From Casuarius casuarius (taxonomy: Eukaryota; Chordata; Aves; Casuariiformes; Casuariidae): a stretch of 64,000 nt of DNA. Of the stretch, positions 1 through 14,446 are shown one piece after another (the first letter of the stretch is position 1; each line of letters starts with the position of its first letter). The stretch is from assembly GCA_003342895.1 (NCBI GenBank), contig PTFA01000369.1:664914-728913 (forward strand), in the 5' to 3' direction. The notes beneath the pieces were generated by a model. The model did not search any database. It was not told where the DNA came from and saw nothing but the letters and a program-made list of their open reading frames with translations. The translations under genes were made by a program, and so were the position numbers.

Positions 1-2146
1 ACTCAGTCTACACTGAAGCTTTTGGATACTAGAGATATGATAGTGAATTTGAAGAGCTGCTAAAGTCTAGAAGTGGAAAGGCATGAGGAGATTATAATCA
101 GAGGTTATAAAAAATAGTGTTTGTAGTTGCAGGTGGCAAATTTGTTTCAGAGATGATGGGAGCAAATGAGGAAAAATGAAATCTGAAAAGCTTATCAGCT
201 GATTGAATACACTGTCTGCGTTTGACTTGGTTTACACTCATATAATTGTGCTTGCTATGGCTAATGCCACTAGCACAATAGCAGAACTAGAACTACATCC
301 TAAGTTACTTGCACACTGGTTGGTCCTTTTAAATATAAACGGGAAAACAGCTTTTTAGTGATGTAGAAAATACGTTTTTACGTATTCACTGCTGGTTTAG
401 AATTGCTGAATTTCTTGTGCTGACAAGAGGCTGACTGCAATCAAATAGATACATATGCAGGGAAAAAAAAGGCTCATGCCCCTGCTGTGCTTTTTATGTT
501 TGCAAAGTTTTCAGCAGTGCACAGGAAATGCCACGTTGCTACTGTTTCAAAACAAAGCATCTCATTTAATGTAGTTGTTACCAGCTATTTATGTGAGTAT
601 GACTGAATCCACAAATCTCTTGATTCTATTGCATGTTCTCCATTTTTTTTTCTCAAGCAAAACAGATGTCTAAATCTGTGTAATTCTGTACGCAAGAGCC
701 CAGTCGCTTACAATTCTTCCACCTACAATTAGTGCTGTAATTTTTTACTAGACTATGGAGTTGAATTGAATTGAAGTTGCAAGATTTTATAATGCTACAA
801 AAGGGAAGGGAAGAAATATTGTGTAAAAGAGCTTCATTTTGAAGCAGAATTTATTTTAATACTTTTCAGAAGCACCTCTTTAATTTCTTGTGTGTGCCTG
901 TTTATATCTGGAACATCAGATGTAGGATGGAGTATTGAGGGAGTTTAGGAATGATTCATTATCATTGCTGACTTTTCAATGCAGATATTTAATTTAATAT
1001 TATATAAGTCTCAGTTTTCCTGGGCTTTTTTTCTGTGCCAGATGGATACTCTGTTATGGATGATGTGGTTTTATTTTTATACTTCTAAGCGCTCTAAAGT
1101 TTCTTTGTTTACAGAAGCACTTCTCAGGGGCAGAGCCTTTTCTTGTCTCACCTACCCAAACACCCTCCCCTCCACCTGCTCATTTAGAGCTACATAAACG
1201 CACGCTGGTGCGCAGAGGCAGAGCAGAGCTCCCATCAGCAGTAATTGTTGACCTACCGCAGTTCCAGTCAGTGATCAATAGATACTGCTTTGCTGCACAG
1301 CAACAGTGCAAAGAAATTACAGAACCTACCGAGAATTCGTTTTCGACATGCAAACCCAGCTAACGGCCTTCGACTGTAGCAGATGTCAGATAGTGACAGG
1401 CACCCTGGGGCACTGTTAAAGTACTGGGGGAACTTGACTGGGGAAAAAAAATGCTATCAAATTACTAAGTGCATTCTAACAAATCACATCAAAGCGGAGA
1501 AAAAGCTTGAGCAGAAGAAAATTACTACTTTCATTTTCTTTCTTATCTTCCGCTCTGACACAGTATGGATACTGCCTTGTGCAATGCCATCAACCACTAT
1601 ACTAATGAGCAGTTCAGCTGCATGAAATGAAGCTTTTACAGTACTGGCCAAAGGGCTATATCACAGGAGAAAATGGATAGATTAGGAGGAACGTGTACTC
1701 ATAAGAACACATTAGCCAACTTTTCTCGTTTGCATACAGGAGGTTCCCAAGTGTAAATATTTGTTAACACTCTCATTAGTTGACTACATGAATCTGATCC
1801 AAACCAGAGCAGAAAACTAAATCAAAATCACGAATTTTTTGCTTCTTGTGTTAATTTTGCATATGTACAAGATATACCCCAGATGTTTTGCTTCCTTGTA
1901 ATGCCTTAGTTCCTGGAGATGTTAATTCAGAATCAGGACAAGGCTTGGCAGTGTTTTTTTTCTTCATTGATTGCTTTGGTTATCTCTATATGGTCATGAT
2001 CAGCAGAGTAAAATGTGTGTAACTACAAAATTAAGTGTGCCTGGGGTCCATTTGTGTCCAGAAAAGTCCACAAGTTCAGGGAACCAAAAAGTATAGGAAT
2101 ATTTTCAGAAATTCTGTTTTCAAAGGAAAATAAAGACTTTGCTGGC

Positions 2147-2181
<35 letters not shown>

Positions 2182-5181
2182 TGAGTTTTGAAGTGGACTG
2201 ATATTCCGCAGTGTGCTCCTCTGTCCTGTGTGCAGCTCACTGTTTGCCTGGGTTTGGAGTGATCTTTATTCTGAGTAAGATGAAGAGCATCAACTGTGCA
2301 GTGCAAATTGTGTGTGTGCTCCCAGTCTGAGGAGAAGCATGTACCCACCATGTGCCTGGCTGGTGCAAAGCAGGCACATGTCTATCTGGCACATGGAATT
2401 GAGGACTACTGCAGAAATGGACAAAGGTAAAAATACAGCTGGACTGATTTTTAGGGAGGAAAGTCCACACCTGCCTAGGAAAATCTGAATAGACAGTGGG
2501 GCATAAAATTAAGCATTCATTTTAGACTGCAGTCCTGCAAAAGCTCATGTAACATGCCTAGATTTTCATTATTGTAGGACTAATACACAACATTTCTTTT
2601 CTGCAAATAGTCACATTCTCAGAGGAAATGGAGTCCTGCCTCACTCTTTAGTAAAGAGTTTTGTGAATGATTTCTGCTAATACTTTTATTATAACTCCTC
2701 CGATATTTTTAAGGAAGAATTTGCAAGAGGCAAACGGTGCCTGCCTTGAACAGCTCCTACTGGACAGCCCATGCACTCTGTGTTCCTCGGTCTCTTTAGA
2801 GGACGTAACTCTTTTTGATGGTCGGAAAGGCAAAATGTCTTGTTCTACAATAGTTATAGAGGTATAACATTGCTAAGACTTGGCAGATCTGAACTGTCAT
2901 GAGGTATGCTGAGAAGCAAACAGCTATCAATATAACTAGTTTGGTTATTAGACATTCAGTTATAGTGTTTTAATAAACTCTAAAGTAAAAAGTGCTTGTG
3001 AACACACATGGCTGTTTTCAGTATGGATGTTTACATCTCTCAAAAATTTTTTTGCATGAGCCCATTTTAAGCACTTAGATTGTTTAAAAATATATATTTT
3101 TTAAGGATGCAAAAAGATGATTTTCCCAAAGAGGAAATTAAATTAACAATACATAGTGAGAACATTGCAAACCTAGCAGCACTGCAAACCTATTTTGATA
3201 CTTTAGCTCAAGCAAAGTTCTTCTGTTTGTATTTTTTTTAATTCCCTCCCCTCCTGATTAACTTTAGCTTTTAAAACTACCCAACTATGCCTTCAACCAT
3301 AATTGGGCTTATTAGTCATTGCCTCCTCAGGTTAATTACCAGCACAATCCATGTCATCACCTAAGGAAAAGCAGCTTGAACAGGTTAAAGGCTGCAATCA
3401 CATACAGGTAGAAATGAAACAGAGGAGAAAAGATAAGTCTAGACTGTTGTCTATGCTTGTTTGTGTTTCATTCTCTCTCTTTGACTGTGAGTTTTTGTAC
3501 TTGCTTCTACAGGTACTGTTAGTTTAACGTGCTCCTAAACCTTAATTTAAAAGCAGGCAAGCTCTTGAAGTCTTGACTGTGTCCATACTTATGTTGCATG
3601 CCTTTTAGATGTGTGTCTTAACTAGAAGTCAGCCTGGTTCCCTTTACGCTTCAGCATGAAGGTTGTGCTGTATTAGAGCTCTGGTGTCTGAACCTGTTCC
3701 ACTGTGGCTCTGGCTTGGTGCAAAACTAAAAGGCTTCAGCTTTCGAGTTTAGTGTTAAAAGCTTAATCATGTGCTGCGAGTGCTACAAGAATGGTTAATG
3801 CACTGTAGCATTAATACTTCTTTTTTTAAAGTCAGATTTTGAAGTTGTTCCACAGAATATTGTTTGTAAAGGTAAGGAGTAAAGAATGAGGAGAGAAATG
3901 TAAAATGCATTTTTCTAGTATAGAGAAGATTGTTGGTTTGACCTTGAAGTATAGAATAAACATGAAAATTTTATAGATAAATCTTGGAAGCCATCCCAAG
4001 ATGTAGTAAGTATTTGTTTAAAAGTTTTGCTTTGGCAAGTGATATACTCTATTTGTGAACTGGGATAAAGCACATGCTTAGGGGCATTCCTCTAATCAAT
4101 GGTGAAAAAATAAATTATCATCCCAAACCTGAAATGTTGCTCTAAACTCCTGGTAGTGATTGGCATCCTAGGTACTTGGTGACAGGGTGAATCAAGGGTT
4201 TTACCCGCTTTTAAAGGTGGTTTTGAAGAAGAGTTCACCATATCATCTGTTGCTTCAGATAAATTACAGTTATTATGCTGGTAAGTCAGAGTGATTCTAC
4301 AAGGGAGGAAAAATGCTAAGTGGGTCTCTAGGCCGAGATTGCAGTTCACTCCCTGCAGTTATATTTGCATTTCTTTAATAAAAGCATGAGATAAGAATAT
4401 GTGCTCTGAAATATGCTTTCCCTGGATAAGAATCCAGGGTTGCACCGAGCCATGGTTGCTGGGGACTGAATTTCAGGGTAAGCTTTTGGTCACCGAAGAA
4501 GGGCTTTAATGAATCTGCTTTAGGACTCCTGGCTATATGCTGCATTTGTTCCCTTCAGAACTACAGGTTTAGGTGTAGCTTTTGTGCTTCCCTGAAAGGG
4601 AAGATGGAGACTATCTCTGTCCTGCTTTAAGGCAGAACATCTGAACTCTTTTTATGTGCAATGTGAGCAATAAAAAGAGAGCTGACACTTAGCCTTAAGT
4701 CTAGGCTGCAAAGAAATGCTTTGCAGGAGGGAGTTTTCAATAAATGGAGAAGGAGGAACATTGCTGTGCTCTGTTAACCACCTCCCCACTTTTATTTACA
4801 GACCTTTTCCAAGTTTTGTATACCTTCAATCTGCACAACTTTGAACAGCCTTCAGGCTGTCTCTGGAGAAAAAGGTCAAATTATGGGAATAGAATAGTTA
4901 TTCAGTTGTATCTGAAATGTGACAAACTCCATCTCTACTGAATGCCAAAGCTGGGGCTGAATGTAGATTTGCAGCAGTTTGCAGCTAGTGTGGCATATGC
5001 ACACTGTACAACAACCTGTGCCAATTGCTTTATTACAGCTTAAACAAACTGATGTCCTTTGTGCTATGGAGAAAACGTTATATATAATGGAAAGTATATA
5101 TTGTATGAATGGCTAAGAACTATTTAGGTCCTACCACTGCTCCTATTCTTGGTGGCAGAATGGTAAGGGTTTTATTTTTTT
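1..5181. other. AT-rich noncoding host DNA
   Basis: No coding region, RNA gene or recognisable transposon is visible in this stretch. The open frames are all under about 95 codons, have no domain motif, and the longest one on the minus strand (2,076-2,351) runs through a poly-T tract that gives a lysine run. This is consistent with an intron or intergenic DNA, but short host exons cannot be excluded by eye. Confidence 0.7.
2150..2180. repeat. Poly-T tract (31 T)
   Basis: An uninterrupted run of 31 T lies in ordinary AT-rich DNA. It could be the tail of a retroposed copy on the minus strand, but I see no recognisable source sequence or flanking duplication, so it is listed only as a homopolymer. 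Confidence 0.95.
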
Positions 5182-5232
5182 TATCTATCTATCTATCTAT
5201 ATATATACACACACACACACACATATATATAT
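5182..5232. repeat. Compound microsatellite (ATCT)n(AT)n(AC)n(AT)n
   Basis: Four short-period blocks abut: about five ATCT units, an AT block, about eight AC units, then AT again and a poly-A run. The structure is read directly from the sequence, and the length is likely to vary between individuals. Confidence 0.95.
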
Positions 5233-6326
5233 AAAAAAAAATTTGTCCAGGAAATGGTTTATCAACAGAGAAAAAGGTTTTTATATAGACTTGACCGTCT
5301 AGCTGAAGAAGAACAAAAACATGGGCACTGAACCTTTGCTAAGGGGCAAGAAGGGAAGGGAGATCCGCAAGGAGAAAACATGAAGTCAAATATATGGCTT
5401 ATTGTGAACAGGGGCCTAGTGCATTCCCACTGCTGCAGGGAATTGGGGGCCTGGGGGTAGACATTTATGGAATAGCTTCAGAGTCTTTCTCACACCATTC
5501 CCAAAGCAGCAGAGGGAAATCCTGAGAAACTGAATGCTTCTGAAACAGGAGGGTTACCGTCCATGTGCCTGTCCCTTCTGTGTTGGGTGGAAAGAGGGCA
5601 GTTGATTGCAGGGACCTGCAAACCTCCCTGCCACTTCAGGGGGCTTTTTCCCTAGGTGTGGGAACTGAAAAGGGGAACTGATTTAGAACTGGCATTGGCA
5701 TGATATGCAGAAATGCGTATTTATCAAAATCGAAAATTTGCTTGAAAATATTGACTTTTTTTTTCTTTCTCTCTCTCTGAGAGAATTAAAACAGAGACTT
5801 TGCAGCCTTGCACTGCAGCTGCATTGCAGCAGAGGCAGAATACCCTGGCTCTGGGCCTTTCCTGTGGCTGGGCTGGGGAAACGGACAGAAAGGGTGGAAG
5901 ATACTTCGAGGCATTTGGGCTGAAAAACTTTTATCAGTCTCACTTCCCAAGAAAGTGGAAGTGAGTCGAATGTTTTGGATAGGATAAAGTTCTCCTACAG
6001 AACCATCTGACCACCTTGGCACAGGAAGTTTGGCGGAACATACGCACATTTAGTCAGCAAGACCTAAGGCTTATCCTGAACCTGAAATCAAAAGTTGTCC
6101 TGTTGTTTTTTCAGGTTTTATTTCGTGACAAATTACATTTTGGTACTATTTTAATACCCAATGTAATTTATTGCATCTTTGTGACAGACAACTTATTTGG
6201 TATCATACTGTATATGTTCAGGAGCATTTGACTCTTCTTGGCAACAAATTACAAAAGTGTGTTTCAAAAGCTAGTTGAAATTGGCTGGAAATCATTTTCC
6301 TTTGCAAAGAATTATTTGTTCTGTTC

Positions 6327-6363
6327 GTTTTTGTTTGTTTGTTTGTTTGTTTGTTTGTTTTTT
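6327..6363. repeat. (TTTG)n microsatellite
   Basis: About eight TTTG units end in a short T run. A C-rich tract follows at about 6,408-6,422. Confidence 0.93.
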
Positions 6364-7714
6364 CCTCTCTTCTGTATCCTCAGTTTTAGTAAGTTTTAGC
6401 CAATCTACCCCCCCACCCCCCCGGTCAGGGTCTTTAACATAACTGAGGAGTAGAGAAGTGCCAGAACTGATGCTGATGTTCCATCAAGTCAGAGGAAAGT
6501 TTCCAGTTCATGCTTCTCTCTTTAATAAGGACAGATTATGCCACAAATGTTTTAACTTTTTTTTTTTTTTTTTAACAAATCAATCAATTTTATTTACTGG
6601 CCGGCTGAGAGATTGTTCAACAGAAATAATAAAAATCTTATCTAACTGACTTGCACAGACTGTAGCTGGCTGTTGGGCTGGAATTCTGATTAGAGTTGCA
6701 AATTAAATTTAAACTAGGAACATAAATGTAAATATGATTTTTTTTTCCAAATCATCTTTCCTGTGTAGTAATTCTGTGTGTTACTCTTTCTGTTTTATTG
6801 CACAGCTCTGTCAAGAGGAAAAAGAAATTATGAATCCAAACTATAAGGCAGGTGTATGTGTATGTGCATGCGAGACTAAATTCCTGTGAAATACTGAGCC
6901 AGATTGCCAAATTCTTAAAAAGATATCTATGTCTAAATCTTTTGTTGCATCCTTGTGTAGCTACGCACAGCCAAAATCAGATATTTTCCAAGAAAAAATG
7001 ATTTTTTGTGTGTCTTTTTTTCCCCTTCCAGTGTTTATGGCTATCAAAAATAGTGTTCTACTGTGGCTTTGTCAAAAGAGCTAACACTAATTTTCTCTGC
7101 TCCAGGGTTCCCATTTTGTGGAGGACAAAAGGGTAGTGTTTCCAAAGTGGGTTTCCATATTGACTCCTTCTAGCTCACCCTAGAAAAATTGTGTTTAAGC
7201 GTTGTGTTTTCGATCTTTGATGATCCTTGCTTGACGTAAAGGACTCTTGCAATTGCTTTAACTCCAACCGAGGCCTGGCTACAAGTTTGGCAGTAGTATA
7301 AAGCCACTGTTTTTACCTCTCTTCGCCTGTGCTGGATATAATTCAGGAGTTGTTCAAAGTACTCTAAGTGTTATCTTATTGAAGTTTGCAGATGTGGACT
7401 TCAATATCTGGTACTTATATTAGCGAGGATTGGAAGGAGCAAATCCTGGGCTAGTGAATACTGATGGTCAAAAATCAATTCACGAAATTTTCGTGTTGTC
7501 CCAACACCAGCTCAGGCAGCAGCAGAGAAGCAATACAGAGCACGTCTGGGCTGTGTTTGAAATGATCTCCAGATGCTCGGTGGCTTCTCTGCCCAGAGTG
7601 CAACTCAAATTTCATGAACTGCTCTATACTGCTCAGGCTTCTCCTTGTGATAAAATCTAACAGTGAGAATATTTTCACTTTTCCATCTGGTTATTTGAAC
7701 TAAGTGATTATGGC

Positions 7715-7763
7715 CTTTCTATTACTCTGTAATAGAAATACTGTACTTTCTATTACTCTGTAA
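7715..7763. repeat. 18-bp direct repeat, period 31
   Basis: The 18-base word CTTTCTATTACTCTGTAA occurs at 7,715-7,732 and again, without mismatch, at 7,746-7,763. This indicates a small local tandem duplication. Confidence 0.9.
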
Positions 7764-10700
7764 CTAAAATTCATTTTTTTCCTCCATTAGTGCTACATGA
7801 AGAAGCCATAAAAATATAAGACATCTTTTCTCTTTAGCACACTTTTATTTTCATTCCTCCTTGGCATATTAATGACAAAAAGACATGAGTAAAATCATGT
7901 TTAAACCTCATTTCAAAAGTAATGGTTTTTAATATAACTACTAATAAGAAGGTGTTTCTAGCAAATGCAATCATTAATTCAGTAGGTCTTCCCCAGCTGC
8001 CCATACTGAAAATATGTTATTGATCACTGAAGTTAGATTAGGAAAATTTATCAAGACTGCTGGAAGCTCTTTATTTTAGACAAAAATGATTTCTTGAATC
8101 CCAGTGTTTGAGATGAAAATGTGTGTTTTTTTCTTTTTTTAAGTAGTTAGAACATAATTTATTAACAATTACTACTGACAGAGCTTTAATCTTGTGTAGA
8201 TATGTCCTATAACTTATGCAATTTCTGTGCAAGACTAAATATTCAGTGTTGAGCTTGTGGGCAAGCTGAGCATTTAATCCTTTCCTTGCAAAAGGGTTGA
8301 GGAGCTTCCTCATTGCACGAAGAGGAATATACAGATATAGGCCCTATGAAGAGAAGTCACAGGCTCGATCTTTTTTTTTTTTTCTTTTTAAATACATTTT
8401 TATCACATTCTTTATCAAAACGTAATATCACTTTGGGATGTCAGATATTCTTTTTTTATCCCATAGCCAGTACAGCCAGGGAGCTCAGGAAGCATTCTAC
8501 TTCTGCGGAAGCGGTAACTTCTGCTATTGCAGGAAGAAGAAAAAGAGAAAGTTTTAAAGACAGGCTGATCTATTTTCTACCTAGATATGTATGACAAACT
8601 CAAATTCCAGGAAGTTTGAGTACTATTAACTTGCACGATAAATATTCATCCTATAGAAGAGAAAAGATGTAATCTGCATTTAAAATTCTTTCTAAACATG
8701 TTATATTTGGAAAGCTGTTATCTTAGATTATGCTAAAAGACTTTATAAATGCACTCAGAAAAATGAGGTAAGGACGACCCACACACAACCATGTTGATAT
8801 GTGGTAGGACACTGTATAGACCTTTCCAGCTAAGCTTCTCATGCTAGCCTCCCACTCCCACTGACAGAAGTAAAAATGTTTCTAAACTGCAGTTCTTCTG
8901 ATCTATTTTTAGTTTTCTGCTTTAGGATGTGATGAATCACACCATAGAAGACACCTATTCACACTGTAGACTCTAAAGGAAGCCTTGGGTAACTAACTCA
9001 GATTTAAATGTGCTGTAAAACTAGGTAAGAGAAATCTCATTCCTATTGGTGCATGATGGAAGAATTTAACAGATATTTGATTCAACAGCATGGTTGCTGA
9101 AAGCACCAGGTTTTGTGGAATAAATGTCTTGATCTCAACAACAGCAAATGGGTATCAGCAACTTACAGAGCACATACATATTCCTTACAAGTCACCTTCA
9201 GAGGAATGATCTTACTTACGACCTTGGAAAGAGGAATAATTTAATGATATACTTCTGCCTGACTGATTTAATATCCTTGCTTTAAAAGAATGAGCATCAT
9301 GCTCATCTTCTTGAAGCTGTCATTCACGTTTTTATCTACTTTATGTTCTTATATGGCATTTGTAAGTACCACATCTTTATCCCTACAAAATCCTTGGAAG
9401 ATATGGAGGAGGGGGAGAGGGAAGCCCTACTTTTCTGCTTTTTACAAATGAGTAACTTAAGCATAGCAGAAGGCAAAGCCTGCCTACTAAGTCTCATAGC
9501 AGATCTATCCCAGATGAAGAGACCCAAATAAATCTCTCCTAGGTCCTTGGCTAGTGCTTTCATTAATCTAATTAAATCCTTTTTCTCTACATCAGATGTT
9601 AAAAGAAAAAAAAAAAATCCTCCGCACCAAGAACAAATATGTAATGGCCATAATGGGGGAGGTGTGGTCATCCTGCTTCTCCTTTCAGGACTTTGATTGT
9701 ATTTAGCACAGATGCAACACCTTGCTGATGAAGTTGTTTCACTTCTTGAGTTGGACTTGATATAATACTGAGTAACACTGTACTTTTCCTCAAGACGTAC
9801 TTTGCTTCAGAACTAGCTCATGTATCCCTGACATGGCATCGGACTGTGAAATGTGCCTTAAAAGTCATAGCAGGGGAATCCTTAGCATTTGCCTTCTCAG
9901 AGATCCAGTATTAACAAAAGAACTTTTTCTTTGGCAATGAAGAGACCTTCCAACTTTAACAGATTAAAACATAGCTTTTCAAAAGTTATATTAATCTTCT
10001 GCCTATTGTCTATTAAATTGTAGCTTCTTCCATGAGTGGGTAAGTACCAAAGAAATCAAAACCATCTTAGTAGTCTATATATTGTATGTGTATAGTGTGT
10101 GGACTTAAATTCAGACAAGCCCAAATATTAGTTTATGCTAGCTGGCTTGGATACTGGTAGTATTCTAGCTGAGAAATCTGGATCAGCCTAGGTGGTGGGA
10201 CTTGCTGCGGAAGCAGAGAAAGCATTTGAACTTTGACCTATGTTGGTTTTCATGGCTAGACTGAAATGTTGTGCCACATCTCTGGGTAAATATGCTTTTG
10301 GAGGCTAACTGGTGCTTTATAACAGTTGATAAATTTTCCTGACAGCACATGGTAATACAGTATTTGGATCTTTCCTCTAATTCAGAATTAAAGTTAGTCT
10401 TAAAATATCTCTCTGAGTTGGTTAAGCATGAAGTTGTTCTGGCAGGCAAGTGGGAAGCTAAATCCCAAGCAGTTTAGTGGCAAACAGTAAAGAACAAAGG
10501 TCTGTTTACTCAGTGATTACAGTGGGATTCAATATATCACTGTCCTTCCAAGCAAGGAGTGAGAACTTGCAAGCTGGAGACAAAATAGTGCATAGAGTCA
10601 TGCGTAGGAATGAAAAGGTATCTAAGATATTACAAAGAACCACCTGTTGAAGGGAGATGCTCTGGCCTTATGGGCCTGCTGCAAAGGCACAGAAAAGAAT

Positions 10701-13700
10701 ATTGCTAGCTGTGATTTAACAGAATGATCAGAGGGGGAACTGAGTGAACATGGAGGAAATGAGGTCCTTTTCTCTTCCGTAACTTTGGACTTTTTTCTGG
10801 AGCAAGCAGAACTTCTTACAAGAACAAACATGCCTGTCAGGATTTTGGCTCTACTGAAATGGCAGATAACTGTAGCTGACCTAAGGCAGGAGTGCTAGTC
10901 CCAGAGTAGCTTCTCCCTGGACTGTGCACTGTGTAAGTGCAAGACAAAAACTGTCCTTTCAGCCCAAGCCCCTGTTTTGAAAGCTGTGTGGGGGGAAAAA
11001 AAAATCATTTTCCAAATCTGTAAGAGAAGCAGGTGAGAGCTGAAACACTCATCCCTCAGTCTCCCAGGAAAACGTACTTTATTTTATGGAGATTCAAGAT
11101 TGAGTCTCTGCTAAAGATTCTCCCCTGGCCCCCCGCACACACACTTTCTGGGTGAGTTTTGATCTAGAAAATTATTTAGCTGCCCCTATCAGGCCTTCCT
11201 TCCTAGGGAGTGGATTTAGTGTGTCTACAGGTAGGTATTGGTTGGTTACTTCAGCTTGGGTCCCCAGCATCTCAGTCAAGCATCCTTACTGCTCCATTTA
11301 TTTCTCCTCAGCCTTGTGTGTAACCGAATGGTTTATAAAAAGCAGACCACTTCATATGAGAGTGTGAGAAGGATGTGCTTCAGACAAGTACTGCTGTGTG
11401 TGTTTCTTGGTGCAGTCAAATTGTAATCTGAATGGGCTTTGAGCTCTCAACACTCTGGTGGGATTCGAGTGCCGGGGCTGTCTATTCTCACTCAGTTCCA
11501 ACATAGCCAGTCAAAAGGCTGCATACTAAAAGTTCAGTGTAAAAACTCATATATTTCCCCAAAAGTTTCAGTATCGGTGGAAAAATTGTTTCCTGGGGAA
11601 ACAGGGCAGGCTTACTCCCAGCCAGCTCTAATTCTCATGCACTCAAGCAGCTCCATTAGCTTCCCTGGGATGACATGTGATTAAGATCCCCTCCCATAAT
11701 TAAGTCTTGCAGAATCAGGTTTTAAATCCATGGTTACCTGTTTCCAACAGCCAGACACCCTGAGGAGTGAGAAAATAGTGCCTCTGAGGATAGTTTGCAA
11801 TGATGGATTTTTATTCTAGAAATAAATACTTTAATTTGTGCCTGTAGCAAAAACATTGTGCTGTCTGAGGTAAAGCAGGCTTGTTCATTGATGCTATAAT
11901 CTATCGATAACTCTCTCCCCCCTCAATAAGGACCAGTTTTCCTTTTAATTTCAAAGTGCTTCTGGGTGCTCTCTCTTACTCTCTTCCTAATAACTACTAT
12001 GAGAATCTATTGACAGAATTAGAAAAAGCATCCATTTAGGTGACTTTATAAATTAAATATGTTCATGCTTATACATGAAAAATATAGCACATTAAATATT
12101 CTTCAGAAGTGCTTTTTTAATGGAATTTTCTGTTTATGCTTTTGAGGTTCAGGCATTCAGACAGAAACTCAGGAAATATCTGGATGAATCTGGGTTTTAT
12201 GGGCTAAGCCCATCTTTCCCAGTCTGTGTGTCTGTGGTATTTTTTATAAAGAATTGTTAAGTATATACTGCAAAAGTCTCCTCCTTTCTTTTGGAATAAA
12301 GCAGGCAATCACAAGGCACTCAGGTTTTGCTCAGAGCACTGACCTCTATCATGCCTGTTTTGAATTCTCATCATGGAATCAGGCTGAAGAGTTGAAAATC
12401 TGAGTAAATAGTGAATAAATATAAGCCGAGGAGAAAGCTTCTGTTCCTTTTCCAGCCTAAAGGAATATTAAATGTGTGCATTAGACCACCTGAGCAGATG
12501 CTTGGAGACAGGCTTTCTCTGCTAGAAGTTTTGTACTGGATGCTGTAAAGTGTTGCATTGAAGCTGGAGCCCTGAAATGTTGAGTTACAAGAAAGTGGTC
12601 AGACAGTTGGAGGAAGGATCATGTTGTGGTGGTGGTTGTTTTCTATGAAATTGTGATCAGTGTTTGTCCTCTTTAGTGTTTCAGAAATGGAGGTTAGTAG
12701 TGATTAATGTAGAGAAAAGCTCTTATTTTTTCCTCTTTCATTAATTTATCTATTCCCTTCTCCTCTCAGTAAAACTAGCAAAAGTCTCGATCCAAATAAC
12801 TTTGGGACAAGTTGGCTTTAAACCTGAAATTTCAAGCAGGGCCTCCTCACCCTGATCTAACAATACTCCTTGGATAATGCCTGGATCCTCCTGTTGAGAT
12901 GAGATGCCCCATCAATGCAGACAGATGTCTTGGTAGCAGAGGCAGCCTTGGTGCCTGTAGAAATAGAGAAAAGGCAATCACTCCCTACTAGCTCTTTCTA
13001 AAAAATATTCATTGGGCAAATGTTGTTGTTTGGTAGGGGCACAGCAGAGATCCTTGATTTAGCTCTTCACAAGTATGCGTGCAGCTGAGATGCAGAGCTT
13101 GTTGGCGTAGGTATGTTGCCTTGAAACCGTAGTAGTGCTGCTTTGGGATATGTTCCTGGGTCCCCTCGCGGGGTCGAGTGGCACTGTCTGCGTTTGCTTG
13201 GGGATTTCTGCAGCTTGTCCTCATTGTAAGAACCAAGGACTGATGAGAACCTTCAGGAGACAGCGAAGAAAAAGTGGTCTTGGCATTTTAAAGGAAACTT
13301 GAAAAAGGCTAGCATACAGTTAGGAGCTTTGAGAAACCTGTTTTTAAATATTTGTTTTGGACCTGAAGATATCAGCTGAAACTGAAGAAGTGCATCAGAG
13401 CGCACCGAAAGTAGTAGGAGAGGAGGGAGGCTTCTAGAAGAAAGGTGCGAGGAAGGATTTTAAAGCAATTTTCACTATCTTTCTTTGTCTATTTAGAAAG
13501 ATCAAATGATTCTGTGCTAGGATTTTGAAGTGCGCAAGTATAGGTTCGTGTAGGAGTCTAGGCTCATAGCTAGGTGGCTTTTTTAGGGGGGATGTTTTTT
13601 GGGGCTGGGTGTGTGCGGGGGTGAGGTGGGTGTTTTTATTGAACTTTGGCCTCATTGAAACTTAGGCCAGCGAGGATTTTAGTTACGTACCTAATTTCCA

Positions 13701-14422
13701 GGCAGCTGTTCTTGAGCACTGTTTTCTGAACTATGATGTGCAAAACTTGTGGGGGCTGGAGTCCTAGGAGATGGAAGACCCTCTCGGTGGAGGTAGCAAG
13801 CCTGTCCCGCACTGTGTACCATGTACAGCGGGGTGCAGCCTGTGCCAGCTCCAGCTGAGGATTTTGGCAGCCTGGGTCTCCCCCGACCCAAGTTGCAGAG
13901 CGTGCAACTAGAGCTTGTGAAGAATCTGTGCCCTAGGGGTACTAGTAGGTGTTTTCCAAGGTCCCGCTTCAATTTTCGTATGGCTTCCTGCACTTATAAG
14001 AAACAGTCTATCCTTGTGACTGAGCTCATTTGAACGCAATGTGTTTGCAATGCTTGTTTACTGTTATGGTTGCATTTATGTACCCTGTTTTGTACATTTG
14101 TTGAAAATCTGAAGATAAACTCAGCAGAAAGGCCATTTAGGAAATAATAAAGGAAATGAAGCATTCTTGTTTTGTTTATTCGGTCTGCGCAGTGGCTGAG
14201 TGTCAATTAAATTGTCTATTGAAATAAAACTATTACTTTTGCATGGAAAATACTAAAACTGCTCTCACTCCTGGCAATTTGGAATCGTCTTCCCAAACTT
14301 TTCTGCTTTTAATCCTAGCTCTGTGGTTCAGAAAAGGCACCAATACCAACTATACAAAATGTAAATCTAGTAAAACCTATGGAGATCCATTGGCATTGTG
14401 TGACATTTTGCTCTGAGTGGTG

Positions 14423-14446
14423 TGTTTTGTTTTGTTTTGTTTTTTG
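14423..14446. repeat. (GTTTT)n microsatellite
   Basis: Four to five GTTTT units are visible. A similar shorter run of the same motif is at about 15,426-15,450. Confidence 0.9.

Noticed and set aside
2076..2351. 91-codon minus-strand frame with a lysine run
   Set aside because: It is produced by reading through the 31-base poly-T tract.
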